A stretch of 64,000 nucleotides of DNA from Arthrobacter dokdonellae (GTDB taxonomy: Bacteria; Actinomycetota; Actinomycetes; Actinomycetales; Micrococcaceae): NCBI RefSeq assembly GCF_003268655.1, contig NZ_CP029642.1:4154001-4218000 (forward strand), written 5' to 3'. Position numbers and translations under genes: made by a program. Shown here one piece after another: positions 33,597 to 41,352 of the stretch; position 1 is the first letter of the stretch, and each line of letters opens with the position of its first letter. Under the pieces are notes generated by a model. The model ran no database searches. It had not been told where the DNA came from and saw nothing but the letters and a program-made list of their open reading frames with translations.

Positions 33597-34593
33597 GGCT
33601 GCGGCCCGTCACTGTGCAATCCGGAACCTTCAATGCTGCCTTGGCTGGTCGCTTGGTGCTGGTTGGGATGACAGAGCCCTTGATGCCGGTGCCGGCTCGC
33701 AGAATCTGCTCAGCTGCCCGGACCATGCTGCGCACAAGGCCGACCTGGACTTCGACGTACCGGCTGCTGACACCGGACTCCTGCGCGACGACGGCACCAA
33801 CGGCGGCACGATCCTTGCCCCGAACCGCGGTCACGACGACCCGTTCGGCAATGAGTTGGAGCAGCGGTGTCGGCAGGGACGCAATTGATGCGGTCCGCAG
33901 CGATTCCAGATCTACCACGATCTCGGGATCGACGTCCTTGGCGTTCCGGACGGTCACGGCCATCTGGCGAACCATGGTGAGCGCATGCCAGTGTTTGCTG
34001 TCGGCGACACGGACCTCTCCGCCGTCCCCACCATTCGACTTGCGCAACAGGCTCTCCATGGCCAACTCCCACGTGGCCGGGGTTACGTGTTCCTTCACGA
34101 TGCGCAGAATGTCTGCCGCCCAGAGGCCGCCCGTGACCGCTTCGCTGACCGGGTCCCGGCGGCGGTTCGTCGCAAGGTCTGCCACTTCGTGGGAGCCGTG
34201 GACTGGGCAGTCCACCAGCGGAACGGTCTGCTTGGCGAAGGACCGGCGGAGGTGGTCGGCGCACAGGTTGCAGGCAATCCCCTGCACCCAGGCGTCAAAT
34301 TTCACATCAGGAAATGCGTGATAGCTTCCACGCAGGCTCCCGTCCCACGCCGCCATACGGATGTCCTGCAGGACATCATTCAAGTCCTGGACCAGACCAT
34401 AGCGTGCCAGCCGCGACCCCACGTAGGGACGGACGCCCTCAACGGCTCGCATCAGCTGGTCAACGGAAATGTCCGGCATAAGCGGCCGGGTGAGGGACGT
34501 GTCTATCGTTCTGCTTACTGATGCCTCAACTTCTTCATTGGTCCGTGGACCCATCATGATCACCGCTTCGCGCGTTGATTGGATAGCAAGCAC
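33571..34593 (-). CDS. Sigma-70-like (ECF-type) regulator at the head of the transfer operon
   Basis: This 340-residue protein contains a sigma region 2-like stretch, DLNDVLQDIRMAAW (about 70-83), followed by FDAWVQGIACNLCADHLRR, which matches the ECF core pattern. Region 4 is poorly conserved; a helical segment near 270-300 may serve. It is the first gene of the transfer operon, so it may switch on transfer, although an ordinary regulator using a sigma-like fold is possible. The GTG at 34593 has AAAGG nearby; ATG 34557 is an alternative start. Confidence 0.6.
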   Translation of the reverse strand: MLAIQSTREAVIMMGPRTNEEVEASVSRTIDTSLTRPLMPDISVDQLMRAVEGVRPYVGSRLARYGLVQDLNDVLQDIRMAAWDGSLRGSYHAFPDVKFDAWVQGIACNLCADHLRRSFAKQTVPLVDCPVHGSHEVADLATNRRRDPVSEAVTGGLWAADILRIVKEHVTPATWELAMESLLRKSNGGDGGEVRVADSKHWHALTMVRQMAVTVRNAKDVDPEIVVDLESLRTASIASLPTPLLQLIAERVVVTAVRGKDRAAVGAVVAQESGVSSRYVEVQVGLVRSMVRAAEQILRAGTGIKGSVIPTSTKRPAKAALKVPDCTVTGRSHVREIAAS

Positions 34594-34756
34594 GGCACCT
34601 TTGGCGGTTGTCGTGCGGGCGGTCCTGGGGCCACCGTGGCGGCGGCAGAATCGTGCCGGCCGGAGCCGGAGTCAGCAGGCCCTTGGGTTCAATCATTGGT
34701 CCAGCGCGGCCCTGCTCGAAATGTCGTAAGACTAGTGTGCGAGTGTCAAAGATATA

Positions 34757-34788
34757 TTGTCAAGGGGTCACTCTTAACTTGTTGACAA
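34757..34788. promoter_or_regulatory. Inverted repeat between the sigma-like gene and the divergent HTH gene
   Basis: TTGTCAA (34757-34763) and TTGACAA (34782-34788) form a 7-bp inverted repeat; a third related TGTCAA is at 34744-34749. They lie in the divergent intergenic region and just before the ATG of the winged-helix gene. They are a candidate operator for that regulator. Confidence 0.4.
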
Positions 34789-34790
34789 CT

Positions 34791-35132
34791 ATGGGGCAGA
34801 ATGAAGGCATGCCTCGAATAACGCGGCCGGTTGCCAAGGATTGGCCCCAGGAAGTCGAAGTGGCCGTGTCCACTTTCGGCAACTTGGCGCGCACTGAAAT
34901 CATCCGCTACCTGCTGGAGCACGGGCCGGCCTCACGGGGCGACATCGTTGCCAATGTGGGTGCCAGTGAGGCCAGCGTAGCCAAGCACCTGGTGCTCCTG
35001 GAGGACGCCGGCGCCGTGGTGGCCGACGTCGAACCGGGGCGCCGGCACGGCCGCGCGCCGCGCTATTCAGCCAACCCCGAGGGAATCAAGGCACTTCTGG
35101 AAGCCCACCTTCGCTACCTGACTGAGCGCTAA
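34791..35132 (+). CDS. ArsR/MarR-like winged-helix regulator
   Basis: This 113-residue protein has a winged helix: LARTEIIRYLLEHGPASRGDIVANVGASEASVAKHL covers helices 2-4, and a wing (DVEPGRRHGRAPRYSANP) follows. It faces the transfer operon divergently and is likely a repressor of it or of itself. ATG 34791 was chosen, with ATG 34809 possible; neither has a good ribosome site. Its 3' end overlaps the convergent XRE gene by 47 bp. Confidence 0.75.
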   Translation: MGQNEGMPRITRPVAKDWPQEVEVAVSTFGNLARTEIIRYLLEHGPASRGDIVANVGASEASVAKHLVLLEDAGAVVADVEPGRRHGRAPRYSANPEGIKALLEAHLRYLTER

Positions 35133-35580
35133 CACCGGCGACATGAGCCGCGATGTCGCGATTCAGGAACTCGGTAATGGCCTGAAGCGTATCCGGCGAA
35201 ACGTCTGCCAAAGTGCGGGCAGCAAAAGCCTGTACGCGTGATGCCCGCAAGGCCTTTACGAATTCAAGCCTGGCCTGAATACTCTCCGGAAGCTCATCGG
35301 AGTCCATGTCCAGCAGGAAGGACTGGTCCACGTCAAAAATCTCGCATATGGCACCCAGTACCTTTTTGTCCCTGACCAGGGCGCCTGTGCCGTCCTTCAT
35401 GTAGAACCAGCGCGCGCGGGACATGGCCACCCCGCGTTCGGCCAGCTTGTCCTTGACCTCGCGAAAGGTGACCGCTTCACCCCGCTTTTCAGCGGCAGCA
35501 TCCAGAAGCAGGTTCAGGCGCCTTGCAAGGGCCACCTGGGGCGACGGCGACTCCGGGGCGTCACTGCGTCCAGCGGCCAT
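35086..35580 (-). CDS. XRE/EspR-like helix-turn-helix regulator
   Basis: This 164-residue protein has LARRLNLLLDAAAEKRGEAVTFREVKDKLAERGVAMSRARWFY, then a DNA-binding segment DGTGALVRDKKVLGAICEIF and SFLLDMD. This is the arrangement of XRE/EspR-type actinobacterial regulators with an extended helix-turn-helix and a C-terminal dimerisation helix. GAGGAG precedes ATG 35580 at proper distance. It overlaps the convergent winged-helix gene at its 3' end, which allows mutual antisense effects. Confidence 0.72.
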   Translation of the reverse strand: MAAGRSDAPESPSPQVALARRLNLLLDAAAEKRGEAVTFREVKDKLAERGVAMSRARWFYMKDGTGALVRDKKVLGAICEIFDVDQSFLLDMDSDELPESIQARLEFVKALRASRVQAFAARTLADVSPDTLQAITEFLNRDIAAHVAGVSAQSGSEGGLPEVP

Positions 35581-35852
35581 GCCAGGCTCCTCACAATCAC
35601 AGCTTGGACGGGTCGGAATGTCCCGGCACCGCCTCGTCTCCTCCAGTATTGTCCCCAGCTTCCGGCGTCGCAAGAAGCCGTCCCGTGTTGGTCCACCTCT
35701 TCAGGATCGCGGGCCACGGCGTACCCCGCCACGTCAATTTGCATTCAGTCACGTTGTTTTAGGCCATTTACACCATGGACATAGAGAGAGTAAATTACAC
35801 AGAATAGACGGGTCCAATGCGACTCGACTGCAATACGCCGGGAGTGTTTTCA

Positions 35853-36122
35853 ATGGAACCCTCGATCTTGATGAACCTCACGCGGAGCCGCATCCTACAC
35901 ATGCTGGCAACGAATGGTCCTTGCTCCGTGGCTGAGATCGCCTCCGCCTTGGGCATTTCCAGGAGGGCCACCCTCCGTGAACTGACACTCCTGGTGGAGC
36001 GTGGAGTCGTTAACCGTCTTGCAGCCATCCATGGGCGCAAGGGAGCAGCCTTTGCCGCCAGCATGCCCGAGATATTCCAGGAAATGGCACAGACGCATCA
36101 AATCCTTGGTCTGGAGATTTGA
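35853..36122 (+). CDS. Small winged-helix regulator
   Basis: An 89-residue protein, almost entirely a winged helix (RSRILHMLATNGPCSVAEIASALGISRRATLREL, then a short wing with GRKGAAFAAS). GGGAG lies 9 bases before ATG 35853. About 60 bp upstream, ATTTAC (35766-35771) and GTAAAT (35790-35795) form a weak inverted repeat that could be its operator. It belongs to the regulatory block preceding the integrase. Confidence 0.7.
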   Translation: MEPSILMNLTRSRILHMLATNGPCSVAEIASALGISRRATLRELTLLVERGVVNRLAAIHGRKGAAFAASMPEIFQEMAQTHQILGLEI

Positions 36123-36243
36123 GGTGCGCAGCGGGACGAACTGCTCTAGGTCAGGTTGTAAGGCTCATTCCCAACTATGAGAGTGCTACGAATACCCATT
36201 GCTTCCGCCACGCGGCAGGCAATCGCGAAGGAAAGGGGCGGCA

Positions 36244-36492
36244 ATGACGACCTACACAGACCAGGAAAGCGGGTTTGACGCGACAACCACCAGGTGGATG
36301 TCGCCGACGGAAATCTGCCAGGAGCTGCAGATTCCGCTTCAGACCTTCTACCAGTGGCGGGTGAAGGGAGTCGGGCCGCGCGCCTATCGTTTTGGCCGCC
36401 ACCTGCGCATTGATCGCCGTGACTTCGATGAGTGGCTGCAATCCCATGTTGAAGCCAGCCACACTTCGGTCCCTCTGAACGCTGAGCCATAA
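36244..36492 (+). CDS. AlpA/excisionase-like HTH protein 1
   Basis: This 82-residue protein has an MerR/AlpA-type winged helix: RWMSPTEICQELQIPLQTFYQWRV followed by GPRAYRFGRHLRIDRRDF. This HTH_17 pattern is shared by recombination directionality factors and AlpA regulators. It sits two genes upstream of the integrase on the same strand and is 56% identical (31 of 55 aligned residues) to the next gene product. A role in excision is inferred. Confidence 0.8.
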   Translation: MTTYTDQESGFDATTTRWMSPTEICQELQIPLQTFYQWRVKGVGPRAYRFGRHLRIDRRDFDEWLQSHVEASHTSVPLNAEP

Positions 36493-36493
36493 C

Positions 36494-36709
36494 ATGTTGA
36501 CGAGCAGAGTTCTCAATCCGCCTCCGGCTACGGAGGCGGAGGAGTGGCTATCGCCACGGGACGTTTGCAACATCCTGCACATCCCGAAACAGACCTTCTA
36601 CCAATGGCGGGTTAACCGCCAAGGACCACGGGCCCACAAAGTCGGCAGGCACGTGCGCATCATTCGCAGTGACTTCGAGACCTGGGTGTACGAGCATTTG
36701 GAGGCATGA
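36494..36709 (+). CDS. AlpA/excisionase-like HTH protein 2
   Basis: This 71-residue paralogue of the preceding protein reads EWLSPRDVCNILHIPKQTFY then GPRAHKVGRHVRIIRSDFETW. It starts one base after its paralogue's stop, and its own stop overlaps the integrase start by 4 bp (ATGA). The tight coupling favours an excisionase role, with the other copy acting as regulator, but this cannot be settled from sequence. Confidence 0.8.
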   Translation: MLTSRVLNPPPATEAEEWLSPRDVCNILHIPKQTFYQWRVNRQGPRAHKVGRHVRIIRSDFETWVYEHLEA

Positions 36710-37899
36710 TGCCGCCCCGGCCACCGCTGCCCCTCGGTTCGTGGGGCAAAATACGACGCCAAAAATTGTCCAGTGGACGTTGGCGGGCAAGGGCCAGATA
36801 CCGTGACACAGACGGCGTCACCCGGGATGTCGAAGCCTGGGGCAATACAGGCGCAGCCGCAGAACGGACACTGATAACCCAACTCAAGGATCGTCAGGAG
36901 CACGTTGACTCCGACATTTCCGGCACTATGCGGCTGTCCGAGCTCAGTCTCCTCTGGTTCGCCGAAATCGAAACCAATGGCCGAGCTGGCCGAAGAACCG
37001 TTGACGGCTACAAGGACACATATAGTCGGGTGATAGCGCCGGCTCTGTCCAGCCTTCGCCTGAACGAGCTAACTACCAGTCGTCTTGATCGCTTCCTGAA
37101 GAGTGTTGCGCTGGACCATCCGACAACCGCGCGGCATTCGAAGATCGTTCTCACCGGAATGATCGGATTGGCCGTCCGGCATGATGCATTGCGGCGCAAT
37201 CCAATTCGGGATGTTGATTCAATACGGCTGGAGACCAAACAAGTGAAAGCGCTCACGGTAACAGACGTTCAGAAGCTTCGTACCGTCATCACCAAATGGC
37301 AGGCAGACCCCGACCACCAGGGCCGGCCCAGGGCTTCCGACCTCCTGGACGTTTTGGACATCTTCCTCGCAACGGGCGCCCGAATCGGTGAGGTCTTGGG
37401 CATCAGATGGCAGGACATCAATCTGGATGCAACGCCACCAACGATCACCATCTCCGGAACTGTCGTTATGGAAAAGAGCCGAGGCACCTATCGTCAGGAC
37501 CACCCGAAGACCAACGCTGGATTTAGGACGGTAAAGCTGCCACCGTTTGCGGTTGCCACCCTGAAGAAGAAAATCCACGAAGAGCGTCCGGAACCCGAAG
37601 ACATGCTGTTCCCATCTTCAACCGGCACCGTTCGAAGCCCCCACAATTTCAGGCGGCAATGGCGGGACGCCCGTGCCGGTTCGGCCTACGAGTGGGTTAC
37701 GCCGCATGTGTTCAGAAAATCCGTCGCCACGCTCATCGACCAGGAATACAGTTCGAAACAGGCGTCCGCCCAGCTGGGGCACTCGGGCACAGCCATCACG
37801 GAGAAGCACTATATTGCCAAGGCTTCGGAGACGCCCGACCTCACGGATGCACTTCAAAAGTTTGCACAGCAGGAAACTCCGGAGGAACTCGACAATTAG
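36706..37899 (+). CDS. Tyrosine recombinase/integrase
   Basis: This 397-residue phage-type integrase has an N-terminal arm-binding region, a SAM-like core-binding domain (about 70-170), and the catalytic set R226 (ATGARIGEVLG), H334-x-x-R337 (HVFRK), H359 (LGHSG) and Y369 (EKHYIAKA). It reads toward tRNA-Ala 173 bp away, as expected for elements that integrate at tRNA 3' ends. It should drive integration and, with one of the AlpA-like proteins, excision. It appears intact. Confidence 0.93.
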   Translation: MMPPRPPLPLGSWGKIRRQKLSSGRWRARARYRDTDGVTRDVEAWGNTGAAAERTLITQLKDRQEHVDSDISGTMRLSELSLLWFAEIETNGRAGRRTVDGYKDTYSRVIAPALSSLRLNELTTSRLDRFLKSVALDHPTTARHSKIVLTGMIGLAVRHDALRRNPIRDVDSIRLETKQVKALTVTDVQKLRTVITKWQADPDHQGRPRASDLLDVLDIFLATGARIGEVLGIRWQDINLDATPPTITISGTVVMEKSRGTYRQDHPKTNAGFRTVKLPPFAVATLKKKIHEERPEPEDMLFPSSTGTVRSPHNFRRQWRDARAGSAYEWVTPHVFRKSVATLIDQEYSSKQASAQLGHSGTAITEKHYIAKASETPDLTDALQKFAQQETPEELDN

Positions 37900-38020
37900 G
37901 CTGTCGGAAGCTCCGTCCGTAATAGGCACCTGTCCCAAAGATTGTCGTCTGTCGCCACCGCTTGGCCATAGTTTTTCACCCCAATTCGAGGGGTAAACGG
38001 GGGCTTCCTCAATTTTCGGC

Positions 38021-38067
38021 AAAAGCAAAGCCCTCCGACCCAACGTTTCCGCAGGTCAGAGGGCTTT
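38021..38067 (-). terminator. Intrinsic terminator downstream of tRNA-Ala
   Basis: A stem of 14 bp with one mismatch (AAAGCCCTCCGACC at 38027-38040 pairing with 38054-38067), with a T-rich run on the minus strand (TTTGCTTTTG). It lies 5 bp after the tRNA 3' end and may also stop integrase transcription from the other side. Confidence 0.75.
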
Positions 38068-38072
38068 CGGGG

Positions 38073-38145
38073 TGGAGCTAAGGAGATTCGAACTCCTGAC
38101 CTCCTCGATGCGAACGAGGCGCGCTACCAACTGCGCCATAGCCCC
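38073..38145 (-). tRNA. tRNA-Ala (anticodon CGC)
   Basis: The minus strand folds as a 73-nt cloverleaf. Acceptor arm GGGGCTA/TAGCTCC carries the G3-U70 pair diagnostic for alanine. The anticodon stem is CCTCG/CGAGG with loop TTCGCAT (anticodon CGC), the T-arm loop is TTCGAAT, and the discriminator is A. CCA is not encoded. Its 3' end faces the integrase, making it the probable attachment site of the element. Confidence 0.96.
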
Positions 38146-38284
38146 GTGACGGTTGTAACGCCGTCAGCTTTTCTAGGTTAAGCCCTGACCGCCGGAGATT
38201 CCAAACCGACCCGCTGAAGGGGCTACATGAGGCCATCCCCGTTGGGCGCTGGCGCCGATCGGCGTCTGGTGGGACGATGCAACC

Positions 38285-38722
38285 ATGGCCATCAACACCA
38301 GCTCCGTCAACCATATCCGCCTGACCGTGACCGACATCGACCGGTCGCGTGCCTTCTATGAGGGAATCTTTGCGTGGCCCGTCGCCATCGAAATGCCGGC
38401 GGGCACTCCGGCAAAAGATCAGGGTCGCTACGCATTCCTCCACGGCGGTGTCATTTACGACCTGGGTTATACCCTTCTGGGTCTCCGACCGGTCTCCACG
38501 GATGCCTTTGACGAAGACCGGACCGGGCTGGACCATCTCAGCCTTGCCGTGGGCTCCCCCGCCGAACTCGAGGACGCCATCCATCTGCTCGACGGTCTCG
38601 GCGTTGACCATGGCGGCATCAAGGACATCGGCAGCGGCCTCATTGTGGAGTTTCGCGACCCCGACAACATCGCGTTGGAATTGTTCGCAGCGAAGGTTTC
38701 GACAAGCTCAACCAGCGGGTAA
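38285..38722 (+). CDS. VOC (glyoxalase/bleomycin resistance) family protein
   Basis: This 145-residue protein has two beta-alpha-beta-beta-beta modules: VNHIRLTVTDIDRSRAFYEGI, then LDHLSLAVGSPAELEDAI and the C-terminal FRDPDNIALELF. Metal ligands of this family lie in the H (VNHIRL), H (LDHLSL) and E (ALELF) positions, all present. The substrate is unknown. The last residues, VSTSSTSG, are encoded by a copy of the dispersed repeat, so the tail is probably a later extension. Confidence 0.85.
   Translation: MAINTSSVNHIRLTVTDIDRSRAFYEGIFAWPVAIEMPAGTPAKDQGRYAFLHGGVIYDLGYTLLGLRPVSTDAFDEDRTGLDHLSLAVGSPAELEDAIHLLDGLGVDHGGIKDIGSGLIVEFRDPDNIALELFAAKVSTSSTSG
38695..38719. repeat. Dispersed repeat copy at the end of the VOC gene
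   Basis: Core TTTCGACAAGCTCAACCA; 23 of 25 bases match the copy at 11659-11683. It encodes the C-terminus of the VOC protein. Confidence 0.7.
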
Positions 38723-38755
38723 GGCCAGCTCAACGACCGGGTCAAACGGGCCCAG

Positions 38756-39562
38756 TCACTTTGCCTGTTTCTGCTCGGTCAGCCAATCATTGAACTCAAT
38801 ACGTCCGACGGCGGCGTCCGGGACCAGGTTCCTGCCCGCCCGCAGAAACGTTCCGAAGGAACCAGGCAACGGCATCGGCGTGATCACTCCGCGGCGTCCC
38901 GTGGTGGATTTCCACTGTTCCGCCAGGACCCGCATGGACCAAACCGACGGTCCGCCGGCCTGAACGGAGCGATGCGGTTCTGCACGTGCATCCAGCCCGC
39001 CTGTTGCCTCGTCCACCAGGATCCTCGCCACGTCCGCCGTCGCAATCGGTTGGAACGACACACCAGAGAACGCCGGAACGATGCCCACCTTCGCGCCCGC
39101 GGAGAACAACCCGGCGACGAGGTTGTGGAACTGCGTCGCGTAGACAACCGTCGTGGCCATCCCCGACGACTCATAGCTGCGCGCCCTCGACGCCTGCACC
39201 TGGTAGTAGCCCATGGAGCACTCGGCGGCGTTGACAATGGTGAGCAACACGCAATGCGCAACCTTGGCCCGCCGGGCCGCAGCGAGCACGGCCACAGAGG
39301 TTGCCGGCAGCGCCTTCAACGACGGTCCCGTCCGCGCGTCGAGCGTCTCCACTACGACGTCGACGCCGGCCAGCGCGCCCGCGACGCCGTCGCCCGTGCG
39401 AAAATCAGCGGCCACGTAGTCTGCACCGGCCACACGGCGGGGATCCGTCGGCGCGGGAACATGCCTGCTCACCGACCGGACACTCAGCCCGCGGCCCACC
39501 GCGTCCGCAACCACGGCCCGGCCAGCGGTACCCGTTCCTCCCGCAACAGCAATCAGCACCAT
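38756..39562 (-). CDS. NAD(P)-binding atypical SDR (NmrA-like)
   Basis: This 268-residue protein starts MVLIAVAGGTGTAGRAVV, a glycine-rich NAD(P) motif (GGTGTAG). A Rossmann fold follows with ADYVAADF and VETLDART; no YxxxK dyad of classical SDRs is present, as usual for NmrA-like members. Substrate unknown. It is convergent with the VOC gene. Confidence 0.8.
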   Translation of the reverse strand: MVLIAVAGGTGTAGRAVVADAVGRGLSVRSVSRHVPAPTDPRRVAGADYVAADFRTGDGVAGALAGVDVVVETLDARTGPSLKALPATSVAVLAAARRAKVAHCVLLTIVNAAECSMGYYQVQASRARSYESSGMATTVVYATQFHNLVAGLFSAGAKVGIVPAFSGVSFQPIATADVARILVDEATGGLDARAEPHRSVQAGGPSVWSMRVLAEQWKSTTGRRGVITPMPLPGSFGTFLRAGRNLVPDAAVGRIEFNDWLTEQKQAK

Positions 39563-39611
39563 GGCTCGAGGCTACCCTCGCAGGGGGAATAACAGAATAG
39601 GGCGGGTGGCA

Positions 39612-39651
39612 GGTCTCGACGCGCTCGCAGAACTCGCTGCTCGACCACCGG
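39612..39651. repeat. Long variant of the dispersed repeat family
   Basis: GGTCTCGACGCGCTCGCAGA followed by ACTCGCTGCTCGACCACCGG between two genes. It shares the GGTYTCGAC start and the CTCRACCACCGG end with the copies at 11659 and 38695 but carries an extra central segment. Relationship inferred by eye. Confidence 0.45.
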
Positions 39652-39673
39652 TGTCAGGGGTCGCGGCCCGGGT

Positions 39674-40522
39674 TTAGGCGCGGCGGCGCTGGAGGACGAC
39701 GTCGAGGTTGTTCAGCGCGTGTCCGGCGTTGTCCGGCTTGGCGGAAGCAGCGGGGTCCTCCTCCGCCTTGCCATCTTCGGTGGCCGCGACGGCCGCAGGC
39801 GCAACGGCACGCGCCGGCGCCTCGGCCTCAGCCGCGGGCACACCGATCCCAGCCTGGTCGGCCTTGATGGACGTCCCGGCGGACCTGGGCACTTCCGGCA
39901 CGGCAAGCGGGCGGGCGGCCGCGGCCGCGGCACGGGCGGCGGTGACGTAGCCGGGCTTGGGCACTTCCACGGGCTCCCACGTTTCGGCCGAGAGCTCGCC
40001 CTCGGCGAGGGTCTGCGTGTGTGCGAGCTTGGCGTCGGCGGTGCCTTTCGCGGCAACCCGCAGGGCCGCGTTGCGCAGTTCTTCGGCCGTCAGCGGCTTT
40101 TGCGCCGGCGCGGCGTCGGCACCCGAGGCACCAAACGCACCCGAGGCGCGGTCAAACAATACTGTTTCCCGCTGTTCCACGGCGGGACCGGGCGATGCCG
40201 CGGAACGCGCGTCCGCCGTCGTACGTTCAGCTGCCACGCGGGCGGCGGCACGGCGGGCATTTTGGTCCCGGACGGCCATGGCGCGCAATCCGGCCAGGAC
40301 CGCCAGGAAAACCACCAGCGCGCCCCAGGACAGGGCCGGAAAACCGATGTTGAAAACGTTCAGGGCTCCGGAGATGGCTGCGGTGAGGAGCGCAAGCAGG
40401 CCTGCCGCGGCCACCGCGGTGCGGCCCCAGTAAATAGTGAGCGGGGCAGGTCCGGAAGCGGGCGCGGCGGACGGGCGTTCCGGCTCCACGTGGGTGTGGG
40501 CGTCGGAAATAGTGCGTTCCAT
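39674..40522 (-). CDS. Ala-rich membrane protein with long cytoplasmic tail
   Basis: This 282-residue protein has two hydrophobic helices (about 35-55 and 62-80) and then a 200-residue disordered, Ala- and Glu-rich tail with several RRAAARVAAER-type stretches. No domain is recognised. A convincing ribosome site is not seen. Conserved-looking in length but function unknown. Confidence 0.6.
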   Translation of the reverse strand: MERTISDAHTHVEPERPSAAPASGPAPLTIYWGRTAVAAAGLLALLTAAISGALNVFNIGFPALSWGALVVFLAVLAGLRAMAVRDQNARRAAARVAAERTTADARSAASPGPAVEQRETVLFDRASGAFGASGADAAPAQKPLTAEELRNAALRVAAKGTADAKLAHTQTLAEGELSAETWEPVEVPKPGYVTAARAAAAAARPLAVPEVPRSAGTSIKADQAGIGVPAAEAEAPARAVAPAAVAATEDGKAEEDPAASAKPDNAGHALNNLDVVLQRRRA

Positions 40523-40729
40523 TGACGTCTCCTGCTACTGCTGTTCTGGCGTGCCGGCTGCGGCGTGGCAGTCGCAACAACTACCAAAAAGCGCGGAAGC
40601 CCGGCGGCGGCGCTTCCACAGTTCAACCCTAGAGGGCAAACATGCAGCCACCGGCATTACTGCCGGTGTGTCGCGAGGTGCCCCAACAATTACCGCTGCC
40701 CAATTACGCCGCACAGTTACGCCGCACAG

Positions 40730-41347
40730 TTACGCCAGGCTGCCCAGCCACCGGCTGAGCAGGCCGCCCGGCACCTCCTCCGCCGTCAGGGCAAAGCTGC
40801 GGTGGTCAGCCCAGTCCCCGTTGATGTGCAGGTACCGCGGGCGCAGTCCCTCATCGCGAAAGCCCAGCTTTTCCACCACGCGCAGGCTCGGGCCGTTTTC
40901 GGGCCGGATGTTGATCTCCATCCGGTGCAGGCCCAAGGTCCGGAAGCAGTGGTCGGTCACCATGGCCACCGCAGTCGGCGCAATCCCGCGGCCGGCCCGG
41001 TCCTGGTCCACCCAGTATCCCAGCGTCGCCATCATGGCCGATCCCCACATGATCGAGGACACGGTCAGCTGCCCCACAATGACGGGCCTTGAGCGTCCGG
41101 GCACCCGCTCGGTGATGACAAAGGGAAGCGCCGAGGCCGCCCGCGCCTGCTCGTTGAGCGCGCGGACCATGCCGCCAAAGCTGGGCAGCTCCCCTTGGCC
41201 GGCCGGATTGCTCGCCTCCCATGGCTGCAGCCAGGCCGCGTTGCGCGCGCGCACCCGCGTCCACTCCGCCTTGTCGCGGAGCTTGATGGGGCGCAGGACC
41301 AGATCCCCGGATTCCAGCGTCACAGGCCAAATAGCCTGGCCCCACAC
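40730..41347 (-). CDS. GNAT family N-acetyltransferase (RimJ/RimL-like)
   Basis: From GTG 41347, a 205-residue protein with LRPIKLRDKAEW near the N-terminus, then the acetyl-CoA loop QDRAGRGIAPTAVAMV and the C-terminal HRMEINIRPENGPSLRVVEKLGFRDEGL. These are standard GNAT motifs of the ribosomal-protein acetyltransferase type. It starts 5 bp after the galU stop, so it is likely cotranscribed with galU. GTG 41323 is an alternative start. Confidence 0.85.
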   Translation of the reverse strand: MWGQAIWPVTLESGDLVLRPIKLRDKAEWTRVRARNAAWLQPWEASNPAGQGELPSFGGMVRALNEQARAASALPFVITERVPGRSRPVIVGQLTVSSIMWGSAMMATLGYWVDQDRAGRGIAPTAVAMVTDHCFRTLGLHRMEINIRPENGPSLRVVEKLGFRDEGLRPRYLHINGDWADHRSFALTAEEVPGGLLSRWLGSLA

Positions 41348-41352
41348 GGAAG

